64,000 nucleotides of DNA from an uncultured Psychrosphaera sp. (GCF_947500655.1 NZ_CANMSK010000017.1:1-64000), one strand, 5' to 3'; counted from the first letter of the stretch, positions 18,850 to 29,215 are shown. Notes: a model not told the origin generated them from the sequence alone. Made by a program: numbers and translations.

Positions 18850-21308
18850 ACTTCTATTTAAAAGTATTTTACCAAGGCATCTCTCGTTTATTTACCTTAC
18901 CCAGGTTATCACTTCCCGTTGTTTTAACGTTAAGTCTTACCCTTGCTGGTGTATTAGCGGTTATTGCAATGATCAGCAATATGGTATTAAAACCATTACC
19001 CGATATTAAAAATGAAGAAACGCTTTATTCAGTAAAGTTTAACCTTAAAGCTTCAGACGTAGTAATAATCCCTTATATTGATGAAAAGCGTTTGGCTGAA
19101 CTGGCTAAGGCTTACCATCAGTCTGGTGATTTTGGATCGTTGCGCTCGGGTAGTGACTCTTTAAATATTAATGAGTCTGAAGTGGAGGTTACAAAATTTG
19201 AGGCCTCAACTAACTTCCCAACAGTGGTTACTCATAATAGGTTGATGTTGGGGGAAGCGCCTAATAAGGAAAATATAGATAATGGCGTTTGGATCAGTGA
19301 ATCCTTATGGCGTAATGCGTATCAAGCTAATATTAACGTGTTAAATACTACGCTTGAAGTGAACGATAAAACCCGCCAAATCAAAGGGATTTATCAAAAC
19401 TTGATCTCTTACAATTCACTTTCTGAAAAAAATGAGCAACAAATATGGCAATTTTATTCTTTAGATGAGGCACTGTTAAATGCTGAAAGTAGCACTGTAG
19501 GTGCTTCAATGGATTTGTTTTTTAGGCAAAACAATAAAGCACTTACAGCCGATGATCTTATTCAGTTTTTTAATAATTATGCTGAAAATAATCCAGAGCA
19601 AAAATCTAAGAACAGTTGGCTTAAAATGTTTGAAAAAGACGTGCAGGTAACGTTATTTCGTGATGTTTTACTTGATGAGCAAAACTCTATGCTGATTTTA
19701 TTATTAGTTACAGTGATAGTGCTGTTAATAATGTCGAGCTTAAATCTTTTAAATTTGTTTATTGCTTATTATCAAAAGAGGCGACAAGAATTTGCAACTC
19801 AGCTTTTTCTTGGAGCCAGTGTCGGCAAGTTAAAAAGAATGGTTTTTATTGAAAATTTACCCACGTTTTTACTGTCGTCATTTTTAGGACTGTTAGGCGC
19901 GGCTTGGGTTATTCGTTTATTGCCTATAGTGAGTGGAGGTAATATCAAACATTTGGAGCTTATACAGTTGGATGCTTTCACTATAATAAGTTCAGTTTGT
20001 ATCGTTCTATTAATTAACTTGGTTTTTTCAACAATAGCGATAAAACAATTTGATCATAAACAGCTACTAATGGAGTTAAACTCAGGTAATAAAGGGGTAA
20101 ATTCGGTTAAAGCTAATTTTATGAGTAAATTTTTGTTTGTTGCTCAAGTTTCATCCGCAGTGATTATTTTAACTGGTAGTGCGATGTTAGCGGATTCGGC
20201 TTATTCCAAACTTAATGTCGATTTAGGCTTTGAAATAGAAAATATATATTCAGCATCTGTAGAGTTGGAGTTGTCTCAAGACCCATTACCTGAGGATGAA
20301 CTTGCGCGTAAGGAAGAACTTAAAAAAAGGCAAGAATATAACCAAGCACTCCATAAACAGATGTCAGAACTTGTTACATCAGCTTTCCCACACGCTAACG
20401 TACTTAAAAGTCAAAGTGAGCCTTTAGGGCTAACGTTCCGAGGAATAAAAATTAGCGAAAACCCCAAGGATGGTAATACCTTAACTTACGGTTATAAACA
20501 TATTGCACCGGATTATATTCCTACATTTAAACTTAAGTTAATTGCCGGTAGAAACATGACTGAAGAGGAATTTAATAACAACGATAAAGTGGTCATTATT
20601 AATGAAACCTTGGCGAAAAACTTGTCGGAAGATGGTGAAATTACAAGTGTTTTGGGGACTGAACTTGATAAAGAACAAATTATTGGTGTAATTGCTAACC
20701 ATTACGATCGTATGAATGATGGGGTTAATGGCTTTGGTTTAAGTTATTCTAAAGTCAACCTAGGGCCACAAACTATTCAGGTAATTCTGCAAGTACCAAA
20801 TGGTGAACATATAGACCATGACTTGTTGGAGTCGACGATACGGTCGAGCGATTTACCTATAAAGAATATTATTGTACGGAATTTAGTTGAATCATTGGAT
20901 AATCTTAACTTAGGTAAGCGAGTACAGTTCTATTTTGTGTTGATGTTAACCTTTTTAACCTTGTTACTGGCAACGTTAGGCAGTAACGGCATGGCGCTTA
21001 GCTTTACTGAATTGAAACGTTTTGAATTAGCAGTGAGAATGGCAACGGGCGCGTCAAGAATGTCGTTATTGAAAAAAACAATAAAAGACTTTAGTGGTTT
21101 ATTGTTAAGCTCGGTAATTATTTCTGTATTATTAGCGTCTACTATCTATTTAATATTAAAAGAAAAAATCATCGAGATCCCAGACTTTTCTTGGCAGTCA
21201 TTGTTACTCTTTAATGTATTATTATTGGCTATCGTGTGTTCTGCCATTACGCTGGTGGTATGGAAAACGATAAACAAAGATCCAATGAAAGCATTAAGAG
21301 AAAATTAA
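18846..21308 (+). CDS. ABC transporter permease with two FtsX/MacB domains
   Basis: An 820-residue inner-membrane protein with about eight membrane helices: one near residues 22-45 before a ~230-residue periplasmic domain, three between ~280 and 400, one near 430-450 before a second periplasmic domain, and three at the C-terminus (~695-810). It is thus a tandem duplication of the MacB-PCD plus FtsX unit, as in large antimicrobial-peptide or lipid exporters. With the adaptor and ATPase it forms a MacAB-like complex. The substrate is unknown; peptide antibiotics or envelope-active compounds are plausible because the operon carries its own two-component system. Confidence 0.88.
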   Translation: MNFYLKVFYQGISRLFTLPRLSLPVVLTLSLTLAGVLAVIAMISNMVLKPLPDIKNEETLYSVKFNLKASDVVIIPYIDEKRLAELAKAYHQSGDFGSLRSGSDSLNINESEVEVTKFEASTNFPTVVTHNRLMLGEAPNKENIDNGVWISESLWRNAYQANINVLNTTLEVNDKTRQIKGIYQNLISYNSLSEKNEQQIWQFYSLDEALLNAESSTVGASMDLFFRQNNKALTADDLIQFFNNYAENNPEQKSKNSWLKMFEKDVQVTLFRDVLLDEQNSMLILLLVTVIVLLIMSSLNLLNLFIAYYQKRRQEFATQLFLGASVGKLKRMVFIENLPTFLLSSFLGLLGAAWVIRLLPIVSGGNIKHLELIQLDAFTIISSVCIVLLINLVFSTIAIKQFDHKQLLMELNSGNKGVNSVKANFMSKFLFVAQVSSAVIILTGSAMLADSAYSKLNVDLGFEIENIYSASVELELSQDPLPEDELARKEELKKRQEYNQALHKQMSELVTSAFPHANVLKSQSEPLGLTFRGIKISENPKDGNTLTYGYKHIAPDYIPTFKLKLIAGRNMTEEEFNNNDKVVIINETLAKNLSEDGEITSVLGTELDKEQIIGVIANHYDRMNDGVNGFGLSYSKVNLGPQTIQVILQVPNGEHIDHDLLESTIRSSDLPIKNIIVRNLVESLDNLNLGKRVQFYFVLMLTFLTLLLATLGSNGMALSFTELKRFELAVRMATGASRMSLLKKTIKDFSGLLLSSVIISVLLASTIYLILKEKIIEIPDFSWQSLLLFNVLLLAIVCSAITLVVWKTINKDPMKALREN

Positions 21309-21321
21309 ACAGCACATAAGG

Positions 21322-21343
21322 GAAAGTGGCTTTGGCCACTTTC
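21322..21343 (+). promoter_or_regulatory. Intra-operon stem-loop before the response regulator
   Basis: A perfect 9-bp stem GAAAGTGGC / GCCACTTTC with a TTTG loop lies in the 43-bp gap between permease and regulator genes. There is no T tract, so it is more likely an mRNA-processing or stabilising hairpin, or a partial attenuator, than a full terminator. Confidence 0.6.
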
Positions 21344-21351
21344 AATAAAAG

Positions 21352-22701
21352 ATGAAGCAAAAAACAATATTAGTGGTTGATGACGACGAAGATATTCGTC
21401 TAGCGCTTGCTGTGATGTTTACTCAACATGGCTACAAAGTGTTAGAGGCAAAAGATCCCACTCAGTGTTTACTTATGGTGGAACGAAAAAAGCCAGATCT
21501 TATTTTATTGGACATGAATTACAGCCGAGATACCACCTCTGGTGCAGAAGGTATCGAGCTATTAAGCAAGCTTATTCAATTTAACGTACCTGTTATTCTA
21601 ATGACCGCATGGGCTAACATTGAACTTGCCGTAAATGGAATTCAAATGGGAGCTAGCGACTTTATTGAAAAGCCGTGGAATAAGAATGCGTTATTATCTA
21701 AGGTGGGGCAATATTGTAATAAACCGCATTCCCAAGCAAGCAAAACCGATAGCTGGATAACGTCTTCTAAATCAATGCTTGAACTTGAGAATGAAATACA
21801 GCAGCTTGCACCAACAGATGCCAATATATTGATCTTAGGTGAAAATGGCACTGGAAAGTCTATGTTAGCTAAACGGCTGCATGATTTAAGTGGTAGAAGT
21901 AACCAGCCGTTTTTACCACTGAACATGGGAGCAATTGCAGAAACGTTATTTGAAAGTGAATTGTTTGGGCATGAAAAGGGCGCATTTACCGATGCCAAAA
22001 GTAATCGTGACGGTGCCTTTTTACGTGCAGACCAAGGAACACTGTTCTTGGATGAAATTGGTACACTTCCTATACAACTGCAACCCAAACTACTGCACGT
22101 TTTAGAGTCTGGTGAATTTACGCCTTTAGGTGCAAGTACATCTTGTAAAGTGAATGTGCGACTTATTGCCGCCACCAATCAAGACTTAGATGAGGCCATA
22201 AAAAATGGTTTGTTTAGACAAGATTTACTTTACCGACTTAATACTTTTGTTATCACCTTGCCACCACTGAGGGACAGAGCGGATGATATCGAAAAATTAG
22301 CGAAGCAGTTTATACAAAAGATGGCAACAAAATATAACCGCTCTACTAACCATATCTCACCGGAGGCACTGTCTGTGTTAAAAGGGTATTCATGGCCAGG
22401 TAATATTCGTGAGTTAAGTCACGTTATAGAAAGGGCAGTATTAATAAACTCTGGCACTAATATACATAGTTCACATTTGAATTTAGATTTAACAGGGAAA
22501 ACGAAAGTACAATTTGGACTACAGGCAGACCTAAAACAGTCAGAGCCACAACACACAGAGCAAACACTGGAAGAAATGGAAATTCAGCGAATAAACAAGG
22601 CATTAAAAGCAAATAATGGTCAAATAAGCGCAGCTGCTACGGATTTAGGTATTTCTAGGAATGCACTCTACAGACGATTAGAAAAGTACCAATTGGCATG
22701 A
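21352..22701 (+). CDS. NtrC-family sigma54-dependent response regulator
   Basis: A 449-residue activator. The receiver domain (1-120) has VVDDDED, phospho-acceptor Asp in LILLDMNYS near residue 54, and IEKPW. The AAA+ domain (~140-370) has Walker A GENGTGKS, the sigma54-contact loop GAFTDA (a variant of GAFTGA), Walker B GTLFLDEIG and the arginine-finger region LYRLNTF. The C-terminal Fis-type helix-turn-helix is NGQISAAATDLGISRNALYRRL. It should bind the tandem palindromes at 16745-16778 and activate the sigma54-type promoter at 16839. Its stop overlaps the kinase start (ATGA). Confidence 0.95.
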   Translation: MKQKTILVVDDDEDIRLALAVMFTQHGYKVLEAKDPTQCLLMVERKKPDLILLDMNYSRDTTSGAEGIELLSKLIQFNVPVILMTAWANIELAVNGIQMGASDFIEKPWNKNALLSKVGQYCNKPHSQASKTDSWITSSKSMLELENEIQQLAPTDANILILGENGTGKSMLAKRLHDLSGRSNQPFLPLNMGAIAETLFESELFGHEKGAFTDAKSNRDGAFLRADQGTLFLDEIGTLPIQLQPKLLHVLESGEFTPLGASTSCKVNVRLIAATNQDLDEAIKNGLFRQDLLYRLNTFVITLPPLRDRADDIEKLAKQFIQKMATKYNRSTNHISPEALSVLKGYSWPGNIRELSHVIERAVLINSGTNIHSSHLNLDLTGKTKVQFGLQADLKQSEPQHTEQTLEEMEIQRINKALKANNGQISAAATDLGISRNALYRRLEKYQLA

Positions 22702-23936
22702 ATGATTTAGTGAAAAGTGAAATAGCGCAGTCTGATATTCTTAAAACAGACTCAGTAAAAAAGCTAAGACGAATCCGTAGCCAGTTGCAGTGGTTATTTA
22801 TAGTCATTGGTATAACTATGGTTATCTTTTCCTATAGCCTGTTATACGTTAACTACCATGATGTGTTACTGAGCTTGTCATTAACAACTTTGATTGCTTA
22901 TTTTGTTGGTTATCTTTGTTACCACACTTACCATTTACTATTTACACCTATTCGTGAGTTACTGATGAATAGTGTTAACTCTGTTGTTCAAAGTGAGCAA
23001 GCAGCAGAAGTACATTCTAAGAAGGCAATGCCTCAAGCAGCTGAGCTGGATATTTTATATGGTGTATTTAAGCAATGGCCTTTCCCTGTCATTATTTTTA
23101 ACGCTGAAAATGAATTGGTGTTTTTTAATCAAGCTATGTACAAAAGTCTCAATTCGCCATTATGCCGTGGCATGACAATGGAAGAATGTGGTTTTGTTCA
23201 TATTGAGGACCAATGTCATCACCCTAAGTTAAACAATGAATGGAAAGTAGAAAGCTTTTCACTAGCAAACAACAGCTTACGTTTGATCACCGCAAGTTAT
23301 ATAAGACGCCAATTACAAATAGTAAGAAGGGAATCACAACAAGATTTAATTAGAATACTTTCTCACGAGCTTAATAATTCAATTACACCTATAGCATCAT
23401 TAGCCGACTCAATATTAAGCGCCAATGACATGCCTAGAGAGCAAATCAACTCAGCCTTAGCACGGATAAGAAATCGCAGCGAAAGGTTATTGGAGTTTAT
23501 TCAAGCCTATATCCAATTAAGCAAACTGCCAGAGCCAACACCGCAGCACTTCAACTTAAAGCTATTAATAGAGCAAAATGCTTATGAACAAGGCGTTGAT
23601 GTTATTTATCAAGGTGACACTCAATGTTTTGCCGACGCCATGTTGTTTGAACAGTTAATCATTAACGTATTAAAAAATGCAAAAGAAGCAAATCCAAATC
23701 AGTGTGTAATAACCGTATCAAAGACCAACAACGGAAAAGAACAAACCATTAACATTCAAGATAACGGGCCAGGTTTTTCCAACGTAGAAAATGCAATTAC
23801 CCCTTTGTACACCACTAAAAAACAAGGTCACGGTTTAGGCTTGTCACTTTGTGACGACATCATCCAATTACATCAAGGTAAGTTAACTATTAGCAACACA
23901 AATGCTGGTGCGTTATTGTCAATCACCTTACCTTAG
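22698..23936 (+). CDS. Sensor histidine kinase with a minimal periplasmic loop
   Basis: A 412-residue kinase. Two membrane helices (~31-51 and ~56-77) are separated by only about five residues, so there is almost no periplasmic sensor domain: the intramembrane-sensing layout. A PAS-like region follows (~125-180: WPFPVIIFNAENELVFFNQAMYK). The phospho-accepting His is in LSHELNNSITPI near residue 223. The ATPase part shows N-box NVLKNAKEAN, DNGPGF and GHGLGLSLCDDI. It should phosphorylate the regulator encoded just upstream; the signal may come from the co-encoded permease, as proposed for Bce-type kinases. It is the last gene of the operon. Confidence 0.92.
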   Translation: MNDLVKSEIAQSDILKTDSVKKLRRIRSQLQWLFIVIGITMVIFSYSLLYVNYHDVLLSLSLTTLIAYFVGYLCYHTYHLLFTPIRELLMNSVNSVVQSEQAAEVHSKKAMPQAAELDILYGVFKQWPFPVIIFNAENELVFFNQAMYKSLNSPLCRGMTMEECGFVHIEDQCHHPKLNNEWKVESFSLANNSLRLITASYIRRQLQIVRRESQQDLIRILSHELNNSITPIASLADSILSANDMPREQINSALARIRNRSERLLEFIQAYIQLSKLPEPTPQHFNLKLLIEQNAYEQGVDVIYQGDTQCFADAMLFEQLIINVLKNAKEANPNQCVITVSKTNNGKEQTINIQDNGPGFSNVENAITPLYTTKKQGHGLGLSLCDDIIQLHQGKLTISNTNAGALLSITLP

Positions 23937-24301
23937 TTTTACTTACGCTATTTTCCGTCACATCTCAGAGACTTCACATCATTGATGAGATATAAATTAT
24001 TCCGCCCACTTTAATAACAATGATAGCAATATATGTTTGGCAGCTTACGATCATGTTTTTATGAATGACGTTAAATTCCATAACATGGTTCGTGTTTTGT
24101 AATCCCTTTAAAATCTATATTTGCAAGTCATTTTGATTCTATTATAAACACGTATTTACATCGTTGATTTCACTTGCTAGACTCGCGACCTTACTGATCG
24201 GTATGCTTGTGCATCCGTACTACAATGACTTACTTACCAAGTTTTTTTGAAATTTACATTTGGTGTAAGGTTCTGATTTTTATACATAAAGTAGGTGTTT
24301 G
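23937..24301. other. Intergenic upstream of the FG-GAP lipoprotein
   Basis: A 365-bp gap with no gene and no clear terminator. AGG at 24293-24295 is the ribosome site for the next gene. A -35-like TTGAAA lies near 24247 but without a convincing -10 box. Confidence 0.4.
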
Positions 24302-27300
24302 ATGTTTAAGTTTAGTCTTTTGATATGTGTGCTCACCTTGTTTTTGTCAGGGTGTGGTGGTTCCTCTGGTGGAGGAACTGACGAAATAGTGGTGCCAACA
24401 GAGCCAACAGTTCCAACAGACCCGACAGACCCGACAGATCCAACAGATCCAACAGATCCGACAGATCCAACAGAGCTAATAGAGCCTGAAGATACAACTT
24501 CTCTTGTATGGAATGATGAGGCCAGTTACAGCACTTTATCGTTACAAGTGATTGACGATGACATTGTAGACTCCGCAGCGACTTATGGTGCAGACATTGA
24601 TAACGATGGTGATGTTGATCTCATCGCTGGGGGGAACTACGATACTGACTTTTTTTGGTATGAAAACGATGGTAGTGGAAACTTCATCAAGCACCTTATT
24701 ACCAGCAATGTTTACGATCCTCGTTCTATTTATGCGCTAGATATCGATAGCGATGGTGATATTGATTTAATGTCAGCGTCTTTTAATGACCATACTATTG
24801 CTTGGTATGAGAACGATGGTAGTCAAAGTTTTACAAAGCACGCTGTGTCGACTAATGCTTATGAAGCGCACTCTGTTTACGCATTGGATATTGATGGTGA
24901 TAGTGACATTGATTTAATGTCTGCTTCTGGAATAGGCAATACCATTGCTTGGTATGAAAATGATGGTGATGAAGGGTTTACTAAACATATTGTTACTACC
25001 GACGCTATAGATGCTCGGTCAGTAACGGCTGCCGATCTCGATAATGATGGTGACATTGATTTAATGTCAGCATCCTATGATGACAACACGATTGCTTGGT
25101 ATGAAAATGACGGTAATCAAGTATTCACTAAAAACATATTAACGACGAGTGCAGACGGAGCTAATACAGTGCTTGCTGTTGATGTTAATGGCGATGGTAA
25201 TATTGATTTAGTGTCAGCATCTAGAAAAAATGACACGATTACTTGGTTTGAAAATGATGGGCTAGCTAGCTTTACAGAGCGCACTATCACAACATTGGCT
25301 GATGAGGTTTTATCTATATATGCTACGGATATAAACGCTGATGGTGATGTGGATATTGTTTCCGGTAATAATTATAACTTTGAAATTAAATTGTTTGAAA
25401 ATGATGGTAGCGGGAACTTTACACTACACGATGGTTATTTCACCGGTAGCCGTTATATAAACTCAGTTTATGCCGCAGATGTTAACGGCGATGACCATGT
25501 AGATGTAGTAGCGGTGTCTAATACAGAAGATACTCTGACTGTGTATTCTGGTTTTTCAGGTGTGGAGATTGACCTATTTGAGCGTAAAACTGTTATATCA
25601 ACGTTTTCAGCGACAGACGCCGATGGTCAAACACTAACCTATGCTATTGATAGTGGTGATGATGCCGCGTTATTTAATATTGATAGTGCCGATGGAAGTT
25701 TGTCATTTATTACAGCTCAGTCATGGGCAGCGCCAAGTGATGCTAATGCAGATAACGTTTATGAAGTAACCATTAGTGTGAATAACGGGTACTTTATTAT
25801 CACTCGTGATGTTCGCGTAACTATTATTGGTGATGCCGACAACGACGGTGTGATTGACGAACAAGACACTGATATTGATGGCGATGGCGTATTAAATGAC
25901 GACGACGACTTACCTTATGATGCTACAGAAACAATTGATAGTGATGGTGATGGTGTAGGTAACAATAGCGACACTGATGATGATAATGATGGTGTTTTAG
26001 ATATTGACGATGCTTTCCCATTAGATAGTACTGAAACCGTAGACTCTGATGGTGATGGTATTGGTGATAACAGCGACCCAGCTCCTAATAATGCCAATAA
26101 TAGTGCTTCTCCTGTGTGGGATGCAAGTGCTGTGTACCTCGTGTTATCAACCAATACTATTGATAGTAATTTTGATGGTGTTCGTTCTGTTTACGCTATT
26201 GATATGGATAATGATGGCGATATGGATGTGGTAGCAGCATCTTTCGATGATGACATCATTGCTTGGTATGAGAACGACGGTAGTGAAAGTTTTAATCAGC
26301 ATATTATAGTATCTGATGCTGATGGTGCTAACACTGTTTATGCACTGGATGTTGATGGCGATGGTGATATTGATTTACTGTCTGCATCTTATTATGACGA
26401 CACCATTGCATGGTATGAAAACGATGGCAGTCAAGGTTTTACTAAACATGTTGTTACAAACACGGCTGATGGCGCTCAGAAGGTTTATGCATTAGATGTG
26501 GACGGTGATGGTGATATTGACTTCATGTCAGCTTCAGCATTAGACAATACCATTGCATGGTATGAAAATGACGGCAACGAGATCTTTACTCAACGTAGCG
26601 TGGACATTAACGCTGAGGGGGCTCGTTCTGTAACAGCCGCAGATATCGACAATGATGGAGATGTTGATTTAATGTCAGCCTCTGAAAATGACGACACCAT
26701 TGCTTGGTATAAAAACGATGGCAGTCAAAATTTCACGAAACAAATTTTAACAACGAATGCTGAAGGTGCGTCAGCGGTTACTGTCGTTGATGTTGATAGT
26801 GATGGTGATCTTGACTTGGCTTATACCTCAGAAGACGACGAAACACTGGGTTGGTTTAGTAATGATGCAGTAGGTGGTTTTACAGAGCAAGTGGTTACAA
26901 CGTCAACTAATTATATTTTATCATTGCATGCTAGTGATATAGATAATGATGGTGATGTTGATTTCCTTTCTGGTAGTAGATATAGCGATGGTCTTTATCG
27001 ATACGAAAACGATGGTAGCGAAAATTTCACAGCTATTAGTAATAAATTTAGCAGTGATGGTTATAACTATTCTGTGTATGCGGCGGACGTGAATGACGAT
27101 GGTTATGTTGATGTGCTCGCAACTAACGCTAGCAGTAATGACATTATTTTATATTCTGGTTTTTCAGGTTTAGAGATTGATGTTTTTGAAGGCGAAACCT
27201 TTGTATCAACATTGTCAGCCACTGATATTGACGAACAGACACTAACTTATGCAATTACAGGTGGTGATGATTCTGCGTTGTTTAACATAGACACTAGTAC

Positions 27301-29056
27301 AGGTAGTGTGTCATTTGCTAGCGCTAAAACACTGTTATCATCAGAAGATGCTGATGGTGATGACATTTATGAAGTAACGATTAGTGTAAACGATGGTTAC
27401 AATGATGTATTTCGTGATGTACGTGTCATTATCAAAAGTGATTTAGATGGTGATGGTATCAGTGATGACAATGATACTGACATTGATGGAGATGGCGTAT
27501 CAAATTACAGTGACGCTTTCCCTGAGGATGCAACTGAAACAACTGATACCGATGGCGATGGCATTGGTAACAATAGCGATACCGATGATGACAATGATAG
27601 TGTGTTAGATACTAATGACGCTTTTCCATTAGATGATAGTGAAACACTAGATACAGATGGCGATGGTGTTGGTGACAACAGTGACACTACGCCAAATGAT
27701 GCAGGAAATAGCTTCACTCCAGAGTGGGACGTAAGTCATGCTTACAGCGTAGTATCAACAAATATTGTTGATGATGTCGTTGATGGCCCACGCTCTGTTT
27801 ATGCAGCAGACATCGATAGCGATGGTGATATTGACATGGTATCCATATCATCTGCCGATGGTACTATTGCTTGGTATGATAATGATGGGGCTGAAAACTT
27901 CACTAAATATGTTGTAACAGATACAGTTTCTGTAGGGTTTTCTGTTTATGCGTTAGATATTGATGGTGATGGTGATATTGACTTAATGTCGGCGTCTAAT
28001 GATAACGACACTATCGCTTGGTATGAGAACGACGGTGATGAAAATTTCACTAAATACATAGTAGCAACTGGTGTTGATGGTGCTTATTCTGTTTACGCAT
28101 TAGATGTCGATGGTGATGGTGATATTGATTTAATGTCAGCCTCTATTAACGACGACACCATTGCTTGGTATGAAAATGATGGTAATGAATTCTTTATGAA
28201 ACACGTTGTCACTACTGATGCCGATGGTACTCGCTTTGTGACCGCAGCCGATCTCGATAATGACGGTGATATCGATTTAATATCCACTTCTACTAATGAT
28301 AGTTCTGTAGAATGGTATGAAAATGATGGTAGTCAAGGGTTTACTAAAGAGGTATTAACCACCAATAATAGAAGTGCTAGCGCGGTTATTGCCACTGATA
28401 TTGATGGCGATGGTGATGTGGATTTAGCTTACTCATCTCCTAGTTCCCTTTATACGCTTTCTTGGCTTGAAAATGATGGTGATGGTAACTTTACTGAGGT
28501 GATTATCTCAACCAAAAATTACTTTGCCTTATCTCTATCTGCAACGGATATCGATAATGATGGTGATGTTGATTTTATTGTTGGAACTGATTATAACACC
28601 GGTATTATTGTATATGAAAATGATGGTGAAGAAAGCTTTACCAAGCGTGAAGATTACTTCACATTGGTCGATACGATAGACGCAATCTATGTAACGGACG
28701 TGAATGAAGATGGATATGTTGACGTCATGACGGCTAATTATGAAAGTGACGAAGTTCAGCTACACACTGGATTTTCGGGAACTGAGCTTGATGTTGTTGA
28801 AGGTGAAACGGTTGTTTCAACATTTTCAGCAACTGATGCTGACGGCCAAACATTAACTTATGCAATTGATAGTGGTGATGATGCCGCTTTGTTCAGTATT
28901 GACAGCGCCGATGGTAGTTTGACGTTTATTAATGCCAAATCACTTACAACACCAGAGGATGTTGATTTAGATAACGTTTATGAAGTGACTATTAGTGTTA
29001 CCGATGGTTATAGCACAGAGTTACGTGATGTGCGGGTAACCATAACTGAGTTATAA
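24302..29056 (+). CDS. Giant three-module FG-GAP/VCBS surface lipoprotein with cadherin-like and thrombospondin-3 repeats
   Basis: A 1584-residue acidic protein. It starts with a lipoprotein signal (lipobox LSGC), then GGSSGGG and a Thr-Asp-Pro repeat linker (~residues 34-58). Three similar modules of ~535 residues follow, starting near 24508, 26113 and 27721. Each has about seven FG-GAP units with a repeating D-D-G-D-D calcium signature (DIDGDGDIDLMSAS ... IAWYENDG), then a cadherin-like domain (FSATDADGQTLTYAI ... YEVTISV). Modules 1 and 2 end with thrombospondin type-3 Asp-rich repeats (DTDGDGVGDNSD); module 3 lacks them. It is probably a calcium-stiffened cell-surface adhesin or polymer-binding protein. 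ATG 24302 is preceded by AGG; the TTG one codon earlier is less likely. No partner gene is evident. Confidence 0.88.
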   Translation: MFKFSLLICVLTLFLSGCGGSSGGGTDEIVVPTEPTVPTDPTDPTDPTDPTDPTDPTELIEPEDTTSLVWNDEASYSTLSLQVIDDDIVDSAATYGADIDNDGDVDLIAGGNYDTDFFWYENDGSGNFIKHLITSNVYDPRSIYALDIDSDGDIDLMSASFNDHTIAWYENDGSQSFTKHAVSTNAYEAHSVYALDIDGDSDIDLMSASGIGNTIAWYENDGDEGFTKHIVTTDAIDARSVTAADLDNDGDIDLMSASYDDNTIAWYENDGNQVFTKNILTTSADGANTVLAVDVNGDGNIDLVSASRKNDTITWFENDGLASFTERTITTLADEVLSIYATDINADGDVDIVSGNNYNFEIKLFENDGSGNFTLHDGYFTGSRYINSVYAADVNGDDHVDVVAVSNTEDTLTVYSGFSGVEIDLFERKTVISTFSATDADGQTLTYAIDSGDDAALFNIDSADGSLSFITAQSWAAPSDANADNVYEVTISVNNGYFIITRDVRVTIIGDADNDGVIDEQDTDIDGDGVLNDDDDLPYDATETIDSDGDGVGNNSDTDDDNDGVLDIDDAFPLDSTETVDSDGDGIGDNSDPAPNNANNSASPVWDASAVYLVLSTNTIDSNFDGVRSVYAIDMDNDGDMDVVAASFDDDIIAWYENDGSESFNQHIIVSDADGANTVYALDVDGDGDIDLLSASYYDDTIAWYENDGSQGFTKHVVTNTADGAQKVYALDVDGDGDIDFMSASALDNTIAWYENDGNEIFTQRSVDINAEGARSVTAADIDNDGDVDLMSASENDDTIAWYKNDGSQNFTKQILTTNAEGASAVTVVDVDSDGDLDLAYTSEDDETLGWFSNDAVGGFTEQVVTTSTNYILSLHASDIDNDGDVDFLSGSRYSDGLYRYENDGSENFTAISNKFSSDGYNYSVYAADVNDDGYVDVLATNASSNDIILYSGFSGLEIDVFEGETFVSTLSATDIDEQTLTYAITGGDDSALFNIDTSTGSVSFASAKTLLSSEDADGDDIYEVTISVNDGYNDVFRDVRVIIKSDLDGDGISDDNDTDIDGDGVSNYSDAFPEDATETTDTDGDGIGNNSDTDDDNDSVLDTNDAFPLDDSETLDTDGDGVGDNSDTTPNDAGNSFTPEWDVSHAYSVVSTNIVDDVVDGPRSVYAADIDSDGDIDMVSISSADGTIAWYDNDGAENFTKYVVTDTVSVGFSVYALDIDGDGDIDLMSASNDNDTIAWYENDGDENFTKYIVATGVDGAYSVYALDVDGDGDIDLMSASINDDTIAWYENDGNEFFMKHVVTTDADGTRFVTAADLDNDGDIDLISTSTNDSSVEWYENDGSQGFTKEVLTTNNRSASAVIATDIDGDGDVDLAYSSPSSLYTLSWLENDGDGNFTEVIISTKNYFALSLSATDIDNDGDVDFIVGTDYNTGIIVYENDGEESFTKREDYFTLVDTIDAIYVTDVNEDGYVDVMTANYESDEVQLHTGFSGTELDVVEGETVVSTFSATDADGQTLTYAIDSGDDAALFSIDSADGSLTFINAKSLTTPEDVDLDNVYEVTISVTDGYSTELRDVRVTITEL
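24405..24476 (+). repeat. 9-bp minisatellite encoding (Thr-Asp-Pro)n
   Basis: About seven tandem copies of a 9-bp unit like ACAGATCCA encode the TDP linker. As the unit is 9 bp, copy-number change would alter linker length without breaking the frame. Confidence 0.8.
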
Positions 29057-29072
29057 ATTGAAATACAAAGCG

Positions 29073-29124
29073 GTTAGCTGGTTATTCACTATTTAGTAAA
29101 TGAAATAGTGATGACCAAGCTAAC
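29073..29124 (+). repeat. Long imperfect hairpin
   Basis: GTTAGCTGGT (29073-29082) pairs with ACCAAGCTAAC (29114-29124), and the inner CACTATTT pairs with AAATAGTG. There is no T tract. It may stabilise the mRNA end or be a repeat remnant. Confidence 0.6.
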
Positions 29125-29129
29125 GTAAA

Positions 29130-29175
29130 GCGCCATAGTGGAAGTTAATGTTAACTGCCTCAGTGGCGTTTTTTA
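29130..29175 (+). terminator. Terminator after the FG-GAP gene
   Basis: CGCCA (29131) pairs with TGGCG (29164), with an inner AGTTAA-TG-TTAACT palindrome, followed by T6. It may also serve the convergent AraC gene. Confidence 0.7.
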
Positions 29176-29215
29176 TTTATTGATATGTTTCTACAAAACT
29201 ACAAAACAAAACAGA

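Noticed and set aside
24405..24476. Phase-variable tract
   Set aside because: The unit is 9 bp, so changes stay in frame and cannot switch the gene off; it only sets linker length.
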